A stretch of 64,000 nt of DNA from Parabacteroides sp. PH5-46. Its GTDB lineage: Bacteria; Bacteroidota; Bacteroidia; Bacteroidales; Tannerellaceae. Positions 17,104 to 25,630 of the stretch are shown in pieces (the stretch's first letter is position 1; each line of letters begins with the position of its first letter). The stretch is from contig NZ_JARXXA010000002.1 of the NCBI RefSeq assembly GCF_029892785.1, positions 335,745 to 399,744 on the forward strand. The letters are read 5' to 3'. The translations under genes and the position numbers were made by a program. The notes under the pieces are model-generated. The model made no database searches. It was not told the origin of the DNA and worked only from the letters and a program-made list of their open reading frames with translations.

Positions 17104-17133
17104 TTTGGTAACGGGGCATTTTTATTACATTTG
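17104..17133 (+). promoter_or_regulatory. Predicted promoter of the tricorn-like protease gene
   Basis: TTTG at 17104-17107 and TACATTTG at 17126-17133 with an 18-base spacer, one base shorter than the usual Bacteroides range. It sits between the terminator and the gene. Confidence 0.55.
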
Positions 17134-17156
17134 TGGATAACTAAAACGTGAAGTTT

Positions 17157-20100
17157 ATGCGAAACACATTGCTATCTATTCTTTTTTTATGCGCCGGAAC
17201 TATTTCTACGGCTTTTGCAGCCGGTGAAGGGCGGCTTTTGCGCTTTCCGGCTACGAACGGCAGCGAGATTGTATTCTCGTATGCTGGTGATTTATATAAA
17301 GTATCTATTAATGGGGGAGAAGCTACACGTTTGACTTCTCATGTAGGATATGAGATGTTTTCCCGCTTCTCGCCTGACGGGAAAACGCTTGCTTTTACCG
17401 GCCAGTATGATGGTAATACGGAAGTATATACGATCCCGGCATCCGGGGGAGAGCCCCTTAGGGTAACATACACAGCCACCAATGCCCGGGACGACTTAGG
17501 GGATCGTATGGGCCCGAACAATATGGTGATGGGCTGGACGCCCGACGGCAAGAACATTGTCTACCGGAATCGTATCAGTTCAGGATTCGACGGAAAGCTG
17601 TACACCGTAGGTAAAGAAGGTGGGCTGTCTCAGCCGATACCTCTGCCGGAAGGTGGTTTCTGTTGCTATTCTCCTGACGGAAGCAAGCTGGCTTACAACC
17701 GCGTAATGCGTGAATTTCGTACCTGGAAATATTACAAAGGCGGGATGGCTGATGATATCTGGGTGTACGACCCCGGCAAGAAAAAAGTAGAGAACATTAG
17801 CGAAAATGTAGCACAAGACATCATGCCGATGTGGGCGGGAGATAATATCTTCTACATTTCAGACCGCGACCGCACGATGAATATTTTCGTTTACAATACC
17901 TCTACCAAGCAAACTGAAAAGGTGACGAATTTTACAGAATACGATGTGAAATTCCCCAGCATACATGGAAATACAATTGTGTTCGAGAATGGCGGATATC
18001 TCTATAAGATGAATGTTTCCGACCGCAAGCCCGAGAAAGTAAACATCACACTCTCGTCGGATAATATTTATGCCCGTTCGGAAATAAAAGACGGAGCGAA
18101 ATATATTACAGCTATAAGTCTTTCTCCTGATGGCGAACGCCTGGCTGTAACTACCCGTGGCGAAGTATTTAATATTCCGGCCGAAAAAGGGGTGACAAAG
18201 AATATTACCCGTTCGCCGGGTGAGCATGACCGTAATGCGCAATGGTCGCCCGACGGTAAGTGGATTGCCTATATATCCGATGCTACCGGTGAAACAGAGC
18301 TTTGGATGCAGGATGCCACAGGTGGAGACCCCGTGCAACTGACTAAAAACAACGATACATACATACGTAACTTCGACTGGACTCCAGACTCCAAAAAGAT
18401 CGTTTATACCGACCGCAAGAACCGGATCAATCTGCTGGATGTTTCAAGTAAGGGCGTAACGAAGATATTGGAAGACCCCATTAGCGAAATACGTGATGTA
18501 AAGATTTCTCCCGATAACAATTGGCTGACTTATTCCCGTATGGCTAAAAATGATTTCAGTATCGTATATGTTTATAATCTGACCACCAAAAAAGAATACC
18601 CAGTAACTGATAAATGGTATGATTCCTACGCTCCGGTATTCAGTACGGATGGAAAATACCTCGTATTTGTTTCAATGAGGGATTTCAGCCCAACATATAG
18701 CAATACCGAATGGAACCATGCTTATACCAATATGGGAGGTGTTTATCTTGCTTTGTTGAGCAAAGATACGCCTTCGCCATTTTTAACCCCTCAATCCCCT
18801 AAAGGGGAAGCGGATAAAAAAACGGGTGATACCGGAGCCACCCCTTCAGGGGGCTGGGGGAGTGATCCTGACGGCATTGTTGATCGGATCATCAAACTTC
18901 CCCTTTCAGCCGGCAAATACGGTAATCTCTATTCGGATGGTGAGCGAGTGTATTATGCGATGGGACAGAATACAAAAGTGTTTGATCTTAAAAAACAGAA
19001 GCAGGAAGACGTGGCAGATGGGGCAACGATGTATGTGGAGCCCGGAAGCAAGAAAGCTCTCTTCTTTAAGTATCCTTCTTCTATATATGTAACGGATATT
19101 CCTAAAGGGAAAGCAGACCTGAAAGATGCGGTAGACATTTCAAACATGAAGATAACCACCGATTATGCGCAAGAATGGAAGCAAATATTTAATGAAGGAT
19201 GGCGGGCGATGAGAGATGGCTTCTACGTGGAAAATATGCACGGCGTAGACTGGAAAGCCATGAAGAAAAAATACGAAGTACTGCTTCCGTATGTAAAGAG
19301 CCGCCTCGACCTGAACTATATTATAGGAGAGATGATAGGTGAGTTGAATGTAGGACATGCGTATATTAATCCGGGTGAATACGAGAAAGCGGGACGGATA
19401 CAAACCGGACTATTGGGCGCTGAAATTTCCCGCGACGCCTCCAGTGGTTTCTTTCGTTTGGAAAAGATCTGGCTGGGAGCTTCCTGGAGCAAAGACTTGC
19501 GCTCTCCGCTGACAGAACCGGGCATCGAAGCAAAAGCAGGCGAATATATTGTTGCCATTGACGGTGTACCGACCAATAGCGTGAAGGATATGTATTCGCT
19601 GTTGGTAGGTAAGGCAAATATCCCGACAGAATTGTCGCTGAACTCAAAAGCCCAGTTGGCCGGAGCACGTAAGATTATCATCAATCCGCTAGCCGAGGAG
19701 TATTCGTTGCAACACTATAACTGGGTGCAGGAGAATATCAAAAAGGTAGACAAGGCCTCGAATGGAAAGATTGGTTATGTATATATCCCGGATATGGGGG
19801 TCGATGGGCTGAACGAGTTTTCGCGCTATTTTTATCCGCAACTGGATAAGGAAGGCTTGATTATCGACGATCGTGCGAACGGTGGCGGAAATGTATCTCC
19901 GATGATACTGGAACGCCTGGCTCGTGAACCGTATCGCGTCACCATGTATCGTGGTTCCAAGCGTACCGGAACCATTCCTGACGCCGTGCAGGTAGGCCCG
20001 AAAGTATGCCTTATCAATAAGTATTCAGCTTCCGACGGCGACTTATTTCCCTGGGGATTCCGTGCATTGGGACTGGGTAAGCTGATTGGTACCCGCACCT

Positions 20101-20372
20101 GGGGAGGCATCGTTGGTATCAGCGGATCGTTACCTTTCATCGACGGAACGGATATGCGTGTTCCTTTCTTTACTAGCTATGATCCTAAAACGGGCGACTG
20201 GATTATCGAAAATCACGGGGTAGATCCCGACATACTGATTGATAATGACCCAATCAAAGAATGGAACGGAGAAGACGAACAGCTCGACCGTGCCATCGAA
20301 GAAGTCATGAAAGAACTGAAAAACCGCAAACCACTTCCGGGCATACCAGCCCCAAGGGTTTGGAATAAGTAG
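17157..20372 (+). CDS. Tricorn-like S41 family protease, secreted
   Basis: About 1071 residues from the ATG at 17157 (a GTG at 17148 adds three residues). A signal peptide (to about AFAAGEG) leads into a TolB/WD-like beta-propeller with repeated SPDGK motifs, a second propeller, a C1 core domain, a PDZ domain (EYIVAIDGVPTNSVKDM) and a C-terminal S41 peptidase domain. The likely nucleophile is the second serine of NKYSASDGDLFPW, near residue 959, with the catalytic histidine in LNVGHAYINPG, as in archaeal tricorn. It would degrade peptides in the periplasm or at the surface. Residues near 545-568 are encoded by an inserted palindromic element (see 18788-18860). Two hairpins follow the stop. 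Confidence 0.9.
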   Translation: MRNTLLSILFLCAGTISTAFAAGEGRLLRFPATNGSEIVFSYAGDLYKVSINGGEATRLTSHVGYEMFSRFSPDGKTLAFTGQYDGNTEVYTIPASGGEPLRVTYTATNARDDLGDRMGPNNMVMGWTPDGKNIVYRNRISSGFDGKLYTVGKEGGLSQPIPLPEGGFCCYSPDGSKLAYNRVMREFRTWKYYKGGMADDIWVYDPGKKKVENISENVAQDIMPMWAGDNIFYISDRDRTMNIFVYNTSTKQTEKVTNFTEYDVKFPSIHGNTIVFENGGYLYKMNVSDRKPEKVNITLSSDNIYARSEIKDGAKYITAISLSPDGERLAVTTRGEVFNIPAEKGVTKNITRSPGEHDRNAQWSPDGKWIAYISDATGETELWMQDATGGDPVQLTKNNDTYIRNFDWTPDSKKIVYTDRKNRINLLDVSSKGVTKILEDPISEIRDVKISPDNNWLTYSRMAKNDFSIVYVYNLTTKKEYPVTDKWYDSYAPVFSTDGKYLVFVSMRDFSPTYSNTEWNHAYTNMGGVYLALLSKDTPSPFLTPQSPKGEADKKTGDTGATPSGGWGSDPDGIVDRIIKLPLSAGKYGNLYSDGERVYYAMGQNTKVFDLKKQKQEDVADGATMYVEPGSKKALFFKYPSSIYVTDIPKGKADLKDAVDISNMKITTDYAQEWKQIFNEGWRAMRDGFYVENMHGVDWKAMKKKYEVLLPYVKSRLDLNYIIGEMIGELNVGHAYINPGEYEKAGRIQTGLLGAEISRDASSGFFRLEKIWLGASWSKDLRSPLTEPGIEAKAGEYIVAIDGVPTNSVKDMYSLLVGKANIPTELSLNSKAQLAGARKIIINPLAEEYSLQHYNWVQENIKKVDKASNGKIGYVYIPDMGVDGLNEFSRYFYPQLDKEGLIIDDRANGGGNVSPMILERLAREPYRVTMYRGSKRTGTIPDAVQVGPKVCLINKYSASDGDLFPWGFRALGLGKLIGTRTWGGIVGISGSLPFIDGTDMRVPFFTSYDPKTGDWIIENHGVDPDILIDNDPIKEWNGEDEQLDRAIEEVMKELKNRKPLPGIPAPRVWNK
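18788..18860 (+). repeat. Palindromic element inserted in frame inside the tricorn-like gene
   Basis: The 20-bp left end (18788-18807) and the 20-bp right end (18841-18860) are inverted copies of each other at 16 of 20 positions, all four differences being transitions. Each end also holds its own palindrome: TCCCCTAAAGGGGA (18795-18808) and CCCCTTCAGGGG (18841-18852). The G/C-run composition is unlike the rest of the gene and is typical of dispersed intergenic repeats in Bacteroidetes. It is translated in frame as a Gly/Pro/Ser-rich loop containing TPQSPKGE and ATPSGGWG. Confidence 0.7.
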
Positions 20373-20386
20373 GCAGCTTGTGATAT

Positions 20387-20437
20387 GGGAAAGGTGGTAT
20401 GTGCTAAGGGATTCACATGCCACTTACCACCTTCCCC
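20387..20437 (+). terminator. First hairpin downstream of the tricorn-like gene
   Basis: Thirteen-base arms GGGAAAGGTGGTA (20387-20399) and TACCACCTTCCCC (20425-20437) pair with one mismatch. No U-run follows directly, so it may pause or stabilise the 3' end rather than terminate alone. Confidence 0.4.
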
Positions 20438-20453
20438 TTACTACATTAAATAG

Positions 20454-20502
20454 AAAGTATCACTAAGAAGATAGATTATATTTATCTTTTTAGTGATACT
20501 TT
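20454..20502. terminator. Strong terminator between tricorn-like gene and tlpA-like gene
   Basis: A 20-base stem, arms 20454-20473 and 20483-20502, pairs fully with one G-U, closing a 9-base loop, and is followed by TATGTTTT. The arms start and end in A3/T3, so it can work in both directions. Confidence 0.8.
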
Positions 20503-20534
20503 TATGTTTTGGATTGTTATGTAATAAATAACCA

Positions 20535-21029
20535 ATGTTTATGAAGAAAATTATTTTGTTATTCATGATAGCCTTTGCGGGTTTGGGAGCGGCTGAGGCA
20601 CAGTTGCCTTCGGTTGAACTGAAAGATGTGAACGGGAAGCGAATAGATATTTCCAAACTCCCGGAAGAAGGTCACCCTTTAATCATTAGCTTTTTTGCTA
20701 CCTGGTGTAAGCCGTGTCAGCGGGAATTGAGCGCCATTCATGAAGTGTATGCAGACTGGCAGAAAGAAACTGGAGTCGAGTTGGTTGTCGTATCCATTGA
20801 TGACGCACACGATATCGCCAAAGTGAAACCGATGATAGATAGCTTTGGCTGGAATTATACTGTATTGTTGGATGCGAGCGGAGACTTGCGGCGCGCCATG
20901 AAAGTAAATGTAGTTCCGTATGTGTTTGTGGTAGCTCCGTCGGGAAAGATTGTGTACAAAAGCAGTGGCTACACGGAAGGAAGCGAGAAGAAGTTGATTA
21001 ACGAAGTACGCAAACTGGCTAAAAAATAA
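20535..21029 (+). CDS. Periplasmic TlpA-like thiol-disulfide oxidoreductase
   Basis: 164 residues. A signal peptide (cleavage near AEAQ) is followed by a thioredoxin-fold domain with the redox motif FFATWCKPCQREL and the cis-proline segment VNVVPYVFVV. TlpA/ResA-type proteins reduce disulfides in the periplasm. The start may be this ATG or the one six bases later. It opens a four-gene run: the DUF6029-like barrel starts three bases after its stop, then an Omp28 lipoprotein and an Omp28-like T9SS protein, which both carry CXXC motifs. Confidence 0.88.
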   Translation: MFMKKIILLFMIAFAGLGAAEAQLPSVELKDVNGKRIDISKLPEEGHPLIISFFATWCKPCQRELSAIHEVYADWQKETGVELVVVSIDDAHDIAKVKPMIDSFGWNYTVLLDASGDLRRAMKVNVVPYVFVVAPSGKIVYKSSGYTEGSEKKLINEVRKLAKK

Positions 21030-21031
21030 TC

Positions 21032-22615
21032 GTGAAGAAAACGTACCTGATAGGAGTGTTGATGTTTATCCTCCTGGAGCTGTCAGCCCAGAAGGACGTC
21101 ACAGTGAGTGGCAGTTTGCAGTCGGATATTCTGTTTCCCGAATCAGACCAATCCATAGGAACGGAGTCGTACAAGGAAAAGGTGCTGACGAATACCTATC
21201 TGGATCTGTCGGCTTCGTATCTCAACTACCTTACTGTTGGCGCCCGTTTGGAGTACCTTGAGCACCCGCTTCCTGGTTTTGAGAAAGACTTTGCAGGATG
21301 GGGTGTTCCCTATTTTTATGCTACCGGACGGTATCGCTGGGCAGAGTTGACTGTAGGCGATTTTTATGACCAGTTTGGTAATGGCCTTATCTTCCGTACC
21401 TACGAAGAACGCAGCCTGGGGATAGACAATTCCATTCGCGGCGGACGCTTGTTGCTTCGCCCGCTAAATGGCTTGCGACTCAAAGCGCTTGGTGGGAAAC
21501 AGCGCCGCTACTGGAAACATAATGACAGCTATGTGTGGGGTACGGATGCAGAAATAAACATAGATGAATGGCTCAGGGTTCTGAGCGACCATGAGGCTTA
21601 TTGGTTACTGGGTGGCTCGTATGTCGGGAAGCACGAAAAAGATGAGGCCATTTATATTGCACCGGATAAACGATTAAACCTCCCCTTGAATGTGGCAGCT
21701 TTTGATGCCCGTATGCAGTTTCAGAAAGGAGGGCTCAACCTGATAGCCGATTATGCCTGGAAGATAAACGATCCCTCGTACGATAATGGCTATAGCTATG
21801 ATAATGGAAATGCTTTGTTGCTTTCTGCCTCCTATTCAAAGAAGGGTATGAGTGTTCTTTTGCAAGCCAAGCGAAGCGAGAATATGTCGTATCGCTCTGA
21901 CCGCTCGATGAGTGGTTCCTCGTCCTTCATCAATCATCTGCCAGCTTTTACGCAACAACAAACGTATACGCTTCCGGCGCTTTATCCCTATGCTACCCAG
22001 CCGTTGGGCGAATGGGCTTTTCAGGGCGAGACCGCTTATAACTTCGAGCGGAATACTGTTCTTGGAGGAAAATACGGTACCTTGTTGAAACTACATGCCT
22101 CGCATATCCGTTCGCTTAAAGACGAGGGGAATGGTGAAACCTACTATCAGGATGTAAACGTATCTGTAGAAAAACGGCTAACGGAAGATTTCAAACTAAA
22201 CCTGATGTATATGAACCAGCGCTATAATCAGCGCATAGTGGAAGGCCATGCTGAAAATGGCGACATCATCCATTCGAATATTTATGTAGCTGAAGGAACC
22301 TGGCAAATGAATGATAAGGTAGCGCTTCGCAGCGAACTTCAATATCTGAACACCAAGCAAGGGGAGGGTGACTGGATGTTTGCCTTAGTAGAGGTTTCCT
22401 GGCCTCCGTATCTGATGTTTTCGGTTTCAGATCTATATAATAGTGGAGTAACGGATTTACATTATTATATGGGAACTGTTACTTTTACGCACAAAGCTCA
22501 TCGCCTGCAAGCAGCTTACGGACGAACACGTGCCGGATATAATTGCGCCGGAGGAGTTTGCCGGTATGTTCCCGCCAGCAAGGGTTTCCAATTGTCTTAC
22601 AACTTTAACTTCTGA
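21032..22615 (+). CDS. DUF6029-like outer membrane beta-barrel protein
   Basis: 527 residues from a GTG start. A signal peptide ends near ELSAQKD. The mature protein is a continuous series of amphipathic beta-strands with many aromatic residues (YFYATGRYRWAELTVGDFYDQFGNGLIFR), ending in an aromatic strand (QLSYNFNF), so it should form a porin-like outer membrane barrel. I read it as family DUF6029; no substrate is known to me. A single CAGGVCRY segment near the C-terminus holds two cysteines. Its position between a periplasmic thioredoxin and two CXXC surface proteins suggests a shared task. Confidence 0.7.
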   Translation: MKKTYLIGVLMFILLELSAQKDVTVSGSLQSDILFPESDQSIGTESYKEKVLTNTYLDLSASYLNYLTVGARLEYLEHPLPGFEKDFAGWGVPYFYATGRYRWAELTVGDFYDQFGNGLIFRTYEERSLGIDNSIRGGRLLLRPLNGLRLKALGGKQRRYWKHNDSYVWGTDAEINIDEWLRVLSDHEAYWLLGGSYVGKHEKDEAIYIAPDKRLNLPLNVAAFDARMQFQKGGLNLIADYAWKINDPSYDNGYSYDNGNALLLSASYSKKGMSVLLQAKRSENMSYRSDRSMSGSSSFINHLPAFTQQQTYTLPALYPYATQPLGEWAFQGETAYNFERNTVLGGKYGTLLKLHASHIRSLKDEGNGETYYQDVNVSVEKRLTEDFKLNLMYMNQRYNQRIVEGHAENGDIIHSNIYVAEGTWQMNDKVALRSELQYLNTKQGEGDWMFALVEVSWPPYLMFSVSDLYNSGVTDLHYYMGTVTFTHKAHRLQAAYGRTRAGYNCAGGVCRYVPASKGFQLSYNFNF

Positions 22616-22617
22616 AG

Positions 22618-23433
22618 ATGAATAAACGACTCATATATATATTGTCCGGTATCCTTTTAGGCTTTTACGGATGCGATGTGATCGATGAACCTGAACGGGT
22701 GATAGAAACAGACGAGCTGCATTTTACCAACAAGGTAGTATTGCTGGAAGACTTTACCGGATATAAGTGTCTGAACTGTCCTACAGCAGCCGAAGAGTCT
22801 GCCCGCTTGGAGGAGTGGTTTGACGGGCATCTGATTGTCGTGAGCATTCATGCCGGAAACTACGCCAATACTTCCGGGACAGCCTGGCAAACGGACTTCC
22901 GCACAGAGGCAGGTGAAACGTATAATGAGTACTTCCGCCCCGACGGATACCCTTCGGCAATGACAGACCGGAAGTCTTTTAACGGAACATTGACCAATAG
23001 TAATATATCTACCTGGGCTTCGCAGGCGGTAGCCCGTCTGGCTGAGGTTTCTCCCGTTTCAATTCTACTGACTCCTTCAACAGCAGGAGCAGATCCGTCT
23101 CTTTCTGTGGAAGTGATAGCCCAGAGTAGTATGCCGGACGATACCTATTTGCAAGTCTGGCTGATAGAAGATAATATAGTGGCTCCTCAATTAATGCCGG
23201 ATAATAGCATTAATTATACTTATACGCACCGGCATGTATTCCGTGCTGCTGTGAACGGGACTTGGGGCGAATCGCTGACGGATCTTCCCGGTACTGAAAA
23301 CCATCGGAAAGGAACGTATAACTACTCCCTCCCTTCTGATTGGAAACCAGAAGATTGCTCCTGGATAGCTTTTGTGTACAAAGGAGGGTCAAAGGAGATC
23401 TTGCAGTCGGCGACAACCGATTTGATTCCCTAA
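22618..23433 (+). CDS. Omp28-like outer membrane lipoprotein with CXXC motif
   Basis: 271 residues. A lipoprotein signal ends LLGFYGCDV with Cys19 as lipid site. The next domain has a thioredoxin-like start, VVLLEDFTGYKCLNCPTAA, matching the Omp28 family described in Porphyromonas gingivalis, then a mostly beta C-terminal domain. It is likely exposed on the outer membrane. Two bases separate it from the DUF6029-like gene, so they are cotranscribed. The CLNC motif could be redox-active, but no activity can be proven from sequence. Confidence 0.82.
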   Translation: MNKRLIYILSGILLGFYGCDVIDEPERVIETDELHFTNKVVLLEDFTGYKCLNCPTAAEESARLEEWFDGHLIVVSIHAGNYANTSGTAWQTDFRTEAGETYNEYFRPDGYPSAMTDRKSFNGTLTNSNISTWASQAVARLAEVSPVSILLTPSTAGADPSLSVEVIAQSSMPDDTYLQVWLIEDNIVAPQLMPDNSINYTYTHRHVFRAAVNGTWGESLTDLPGTENHRKGTYNYSLPSDWKPEDCSWIAFVYKGGSKEILQSATTDLIP

Positions 23434-23461
23434 TTGTTGTATTTATAAATAGATTAATATA

Positions 23462-24943
23462 ATGAAAAAGAAATTTACTTTACTGGTGATGGCGCTTCTT
23501 GTTAGTGCTATTGCCATCCATGCCCAAACGCTGCAATGGACATACAAAGATAAAGCCTTAGCGGATGGGGCGGTTATAACAGTTGATACATACGATCTGG
23601 TAATGGGACAGATGCTACTCGAACTGGGGTTAAAGAATACCTCAGCGGCAGATCAGCAGGTTTCAGTTACCAAAGAAGAAAAACGATTAGCTCCGGGAGG
23701 AGAAGTACAACTCTGTGTAGGCGAGATCTGTTATCCCTCACAAACCTATACTACTGCGAGTTTTACTATCCCGGCGAATACGGAAAATAAAACGTTTCAT
23801 GCGAATTATTTAGTGACTGATCCGGCGATATGGGGCACTAGTTCTGTTGTTTTTACAGCTTCGATAGGGGCTGCTAAAGCTACCGTACATGTGCGTTTTG
23901 CCTATAGTGGAGAGGTTGCCGGTGCAGCGCTTCCGCTTACCTATGACCGCCTGTTGGTTTTAGAAGAAATGACAGGTACCTGGTGCGGCTATTGTCCGCG
24001 TGAGATCGTCGCCCTTGACCGCTTTGAGAAGGCCTACCCTAATAAAGCCGCCATTATTGCCGTGCATGGGATTGACGTTATGGCAATTCAGGCGTATATC
24101 GACAGGTTGCAGACTGACTTCCCTGTTGGATATCCTAATACGGTTATCAATAGAAAGCAGGCTGTGAATTTTTATTTATATAGTGCCACCCCCATTCCGG
24201 AAATAGCCGAAGAACCTGCTCCTGCAGCAGTAAGTCTTTTTGCTCAATATGTTTCGGGGGATGACCAGAAGTTGGCTGTAAAGATTCGTAGCCGCTTCTC
24301 TTCTGCCGTTGAGGGAGCCGATTATCGTTTCGCTTTGGTTTTGACAGAAGATAAGGTGCAAGGCGTTTCTTCTGATTACAACCAATATAATTACTATAGC
24401 GGTTCGCCGGAAGCTATGGGCGGATATGAAAGTCTTCCGGCTGTAATACCTGCCTCGCAGATGGTTTATCGTCATGTAGCACGCGCTATCTATGGTGGTG
24501 TTGATGGGTTTGGCTCTAGTCTTCCGGCTTCTTTTCCGGCTAATGAAGAGCAGGTTTTTACCTATACCGTCGACCTGCCGGGAAACATCATGAATAAAGA
24601 GAATCTCGAACTTGTAGCTTTATTGATTGATGCTGCGACAGGAGAGGTTATAAACGCCGCAAAGACGTCCCTTGGCGATGGTTCTCCCGTAGGTGTTGGA
24701 GAGGTTAAAACTGCTGCTTTTGACGCGAAAGTCTATAGCCTTTCTTCATCCCTGAATGTGGAATTGTCGGGTATCCGCCAAGCGACTAAGATCGCAGTCT
24801 TCAATGTGTTGGGGCAACAAGTCGCATCGCAGACTGTTCAGGCAGATGGAACAATTGTATTTCCTCTCCATACAAAAAACACTGTTTTTGTTGTGAAAAT
24901 AAGCAGCGGGCAGGATAGCCTCGTGCGGAAGATTTATCATTAA
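23462..24943 (+). CDS. Omp28-like CXXC protein with T9SS sorting domain
   Basis: 493 residues. A signal peptide ends near IHAQTL; an N-terminal beta domain (to about residue 155) is followed by an Omp28/thioredoxin-like domain starting LLVLEEMTGTWCGYCPREI, then a beta domain, and a type IX sorting domain (KIAVFNVLGQQVASQTV ... FVVKISSGQ). It should be secreted by T9SS to the cell surface. It is thus a surface relative of the preceding Omp28 lipoprotein, 28 bases upstream. Function unknown; a surface disulfide reductase or isomerase is possible. Confidence 0.78.
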   Translation: MKKKFTLLVMALLVSAIAIHAQTLQWTYKDKALADGAVITVDTYDLVMGQMLLELGLKNTSAADQQVSVTKEEKRLAPGGEVQLCVGEICYPSQTYTTASFTIPANTENKTFHANYLVTDPAIWGTSSVVFTASIGAAKATVHVRFAYSGEVAGAALPLTYDRLLVLEEMTGTWCGYCPREIVALDRFEKAYPNKAAIIAVHGIDVMAIQAYIDRLQTDFPVGYPNTVINRKQAVNFYLYSATPIPEIAEEPAPAAVSLFAQYVSGDDQKLAVKIRSRFSSAVEGADYRFALVLTEDKVQGVSSDYNQYNYYSGSPEAMGGYESLPAVIPASQMVYRHVARAIYGGVDGFGSSLPASFPANEEQVFTYTVDLPGNIMNKENLELVALLIDAATGEVINAAKTSLGDGSPVGVGEVKTAAFDAKVYSLSSSLNVELSGIRQATKIAVFNVLGQQVASQTVQADGTIVFPLHTKNTVFVVKISSGQDSLVRKIYH

Positions 24944-24989
24944 TCGGTGATATCATGCGGTAGTTCATGCGGAAATTACTATTTTTGCT

Positions 24990-24997
24990 TACGTTTG
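24990..24997 (+). promoter_or_regulatory. -7 box for the DUF4254 gene
   Basis: TACGTTTG, a perfect TAnnTTTG box 28 bases before the ATG at 25025. It lies inside the longer possible frame starting at 24947, which supports the shorter start. Confidence 0.45.
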
Positions 24998-25024
24998 TAT
25001 ATTAACTGCAAAAATAAAAGAACC

Positions 25025-25630
25025 ATGAATTTTACCGCATTATGCCATCATATTTTTGAAAAGGCGACCAGTAACTACCATCTGAAAGACCATGTGGATA
25101 CTCCTATCGAGAATCCGTTTGAACTGAAAAGTATCGAATATTATTTGTATCTGAAAAACTGGATCGATGCGGTTCAGTGGCATTTGGAGGATATCATTCG
25201 TAATCCGCAGATTGATCCCGTAGAAGCCTTGGTGATTAAGCGGCGTATAGACAAATCAAACCAGGATCGTACCGATCTGGTAGAGTTGATTGATAGCTAT
25301 TTCCTTGACAAGTATAAAGATGTAAAGGTGAAAGAAGGTGCAACAATCAATACCGAAAGCCCGGCTTGGGCTGTTGACAGATTGTCTATCCTGGAGCTGA
25401 AGATATACCACATGCGCCAGGAAGCCTTCCGCGAAGATGCCGATCCTGCGCATAAAGCGGAATGTCAAAAGAAACTATCTGTTCTGCTGGAGCAAAAAAC
25501 AGACTTGTCAACCGCTTTGGAACAGTTATTGTCTGATATCGAGTCGGGAGCCAAATATATGAAAGTCTACAAGCAAATGAAGATGTACAATGACCCGGCT
25601 TTAAACCCTGTATTATACGGAAAGAAATAA
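25025..25630 (+). CDS. DUF4254 protein
   Basis: 201 residues from the ATG at 25025 (promoter evidence rejects the GTG at 24947). Mostly alpha-helical, with conserved-looking segments LKNWIDAVQWHLEDIIRNP and PAWAVDRLSILELKIYHM. It matches DUF4254, a Bacteroidetes family usually found beside glycosyltransferases of lipopolysaccharide synthesis. It has no signal peptide. The GT9 gene starts at the very next base after its stop, so the two are cotranscribed and probably act in the same pathway. Biochemical role unknown. Confidence 0.75.
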   Translation: MNFTALCHHIFEKATSNYHLKDHVDTPIENPFELKSIEYYLYLKNWIDAVQWHLEDIIRNPQIDPVEALVIKRRIDKSNQDRTDLVELIDSYFLDKYKDVKVKEGATINTESPAWAVDRLSILELKIYHMRQEAFREDADPAHKAECQKKLSVLLEQKTDLSTALEQLLSDIESGAKYMKVYKQMKMYNDPALNPVLYGKK

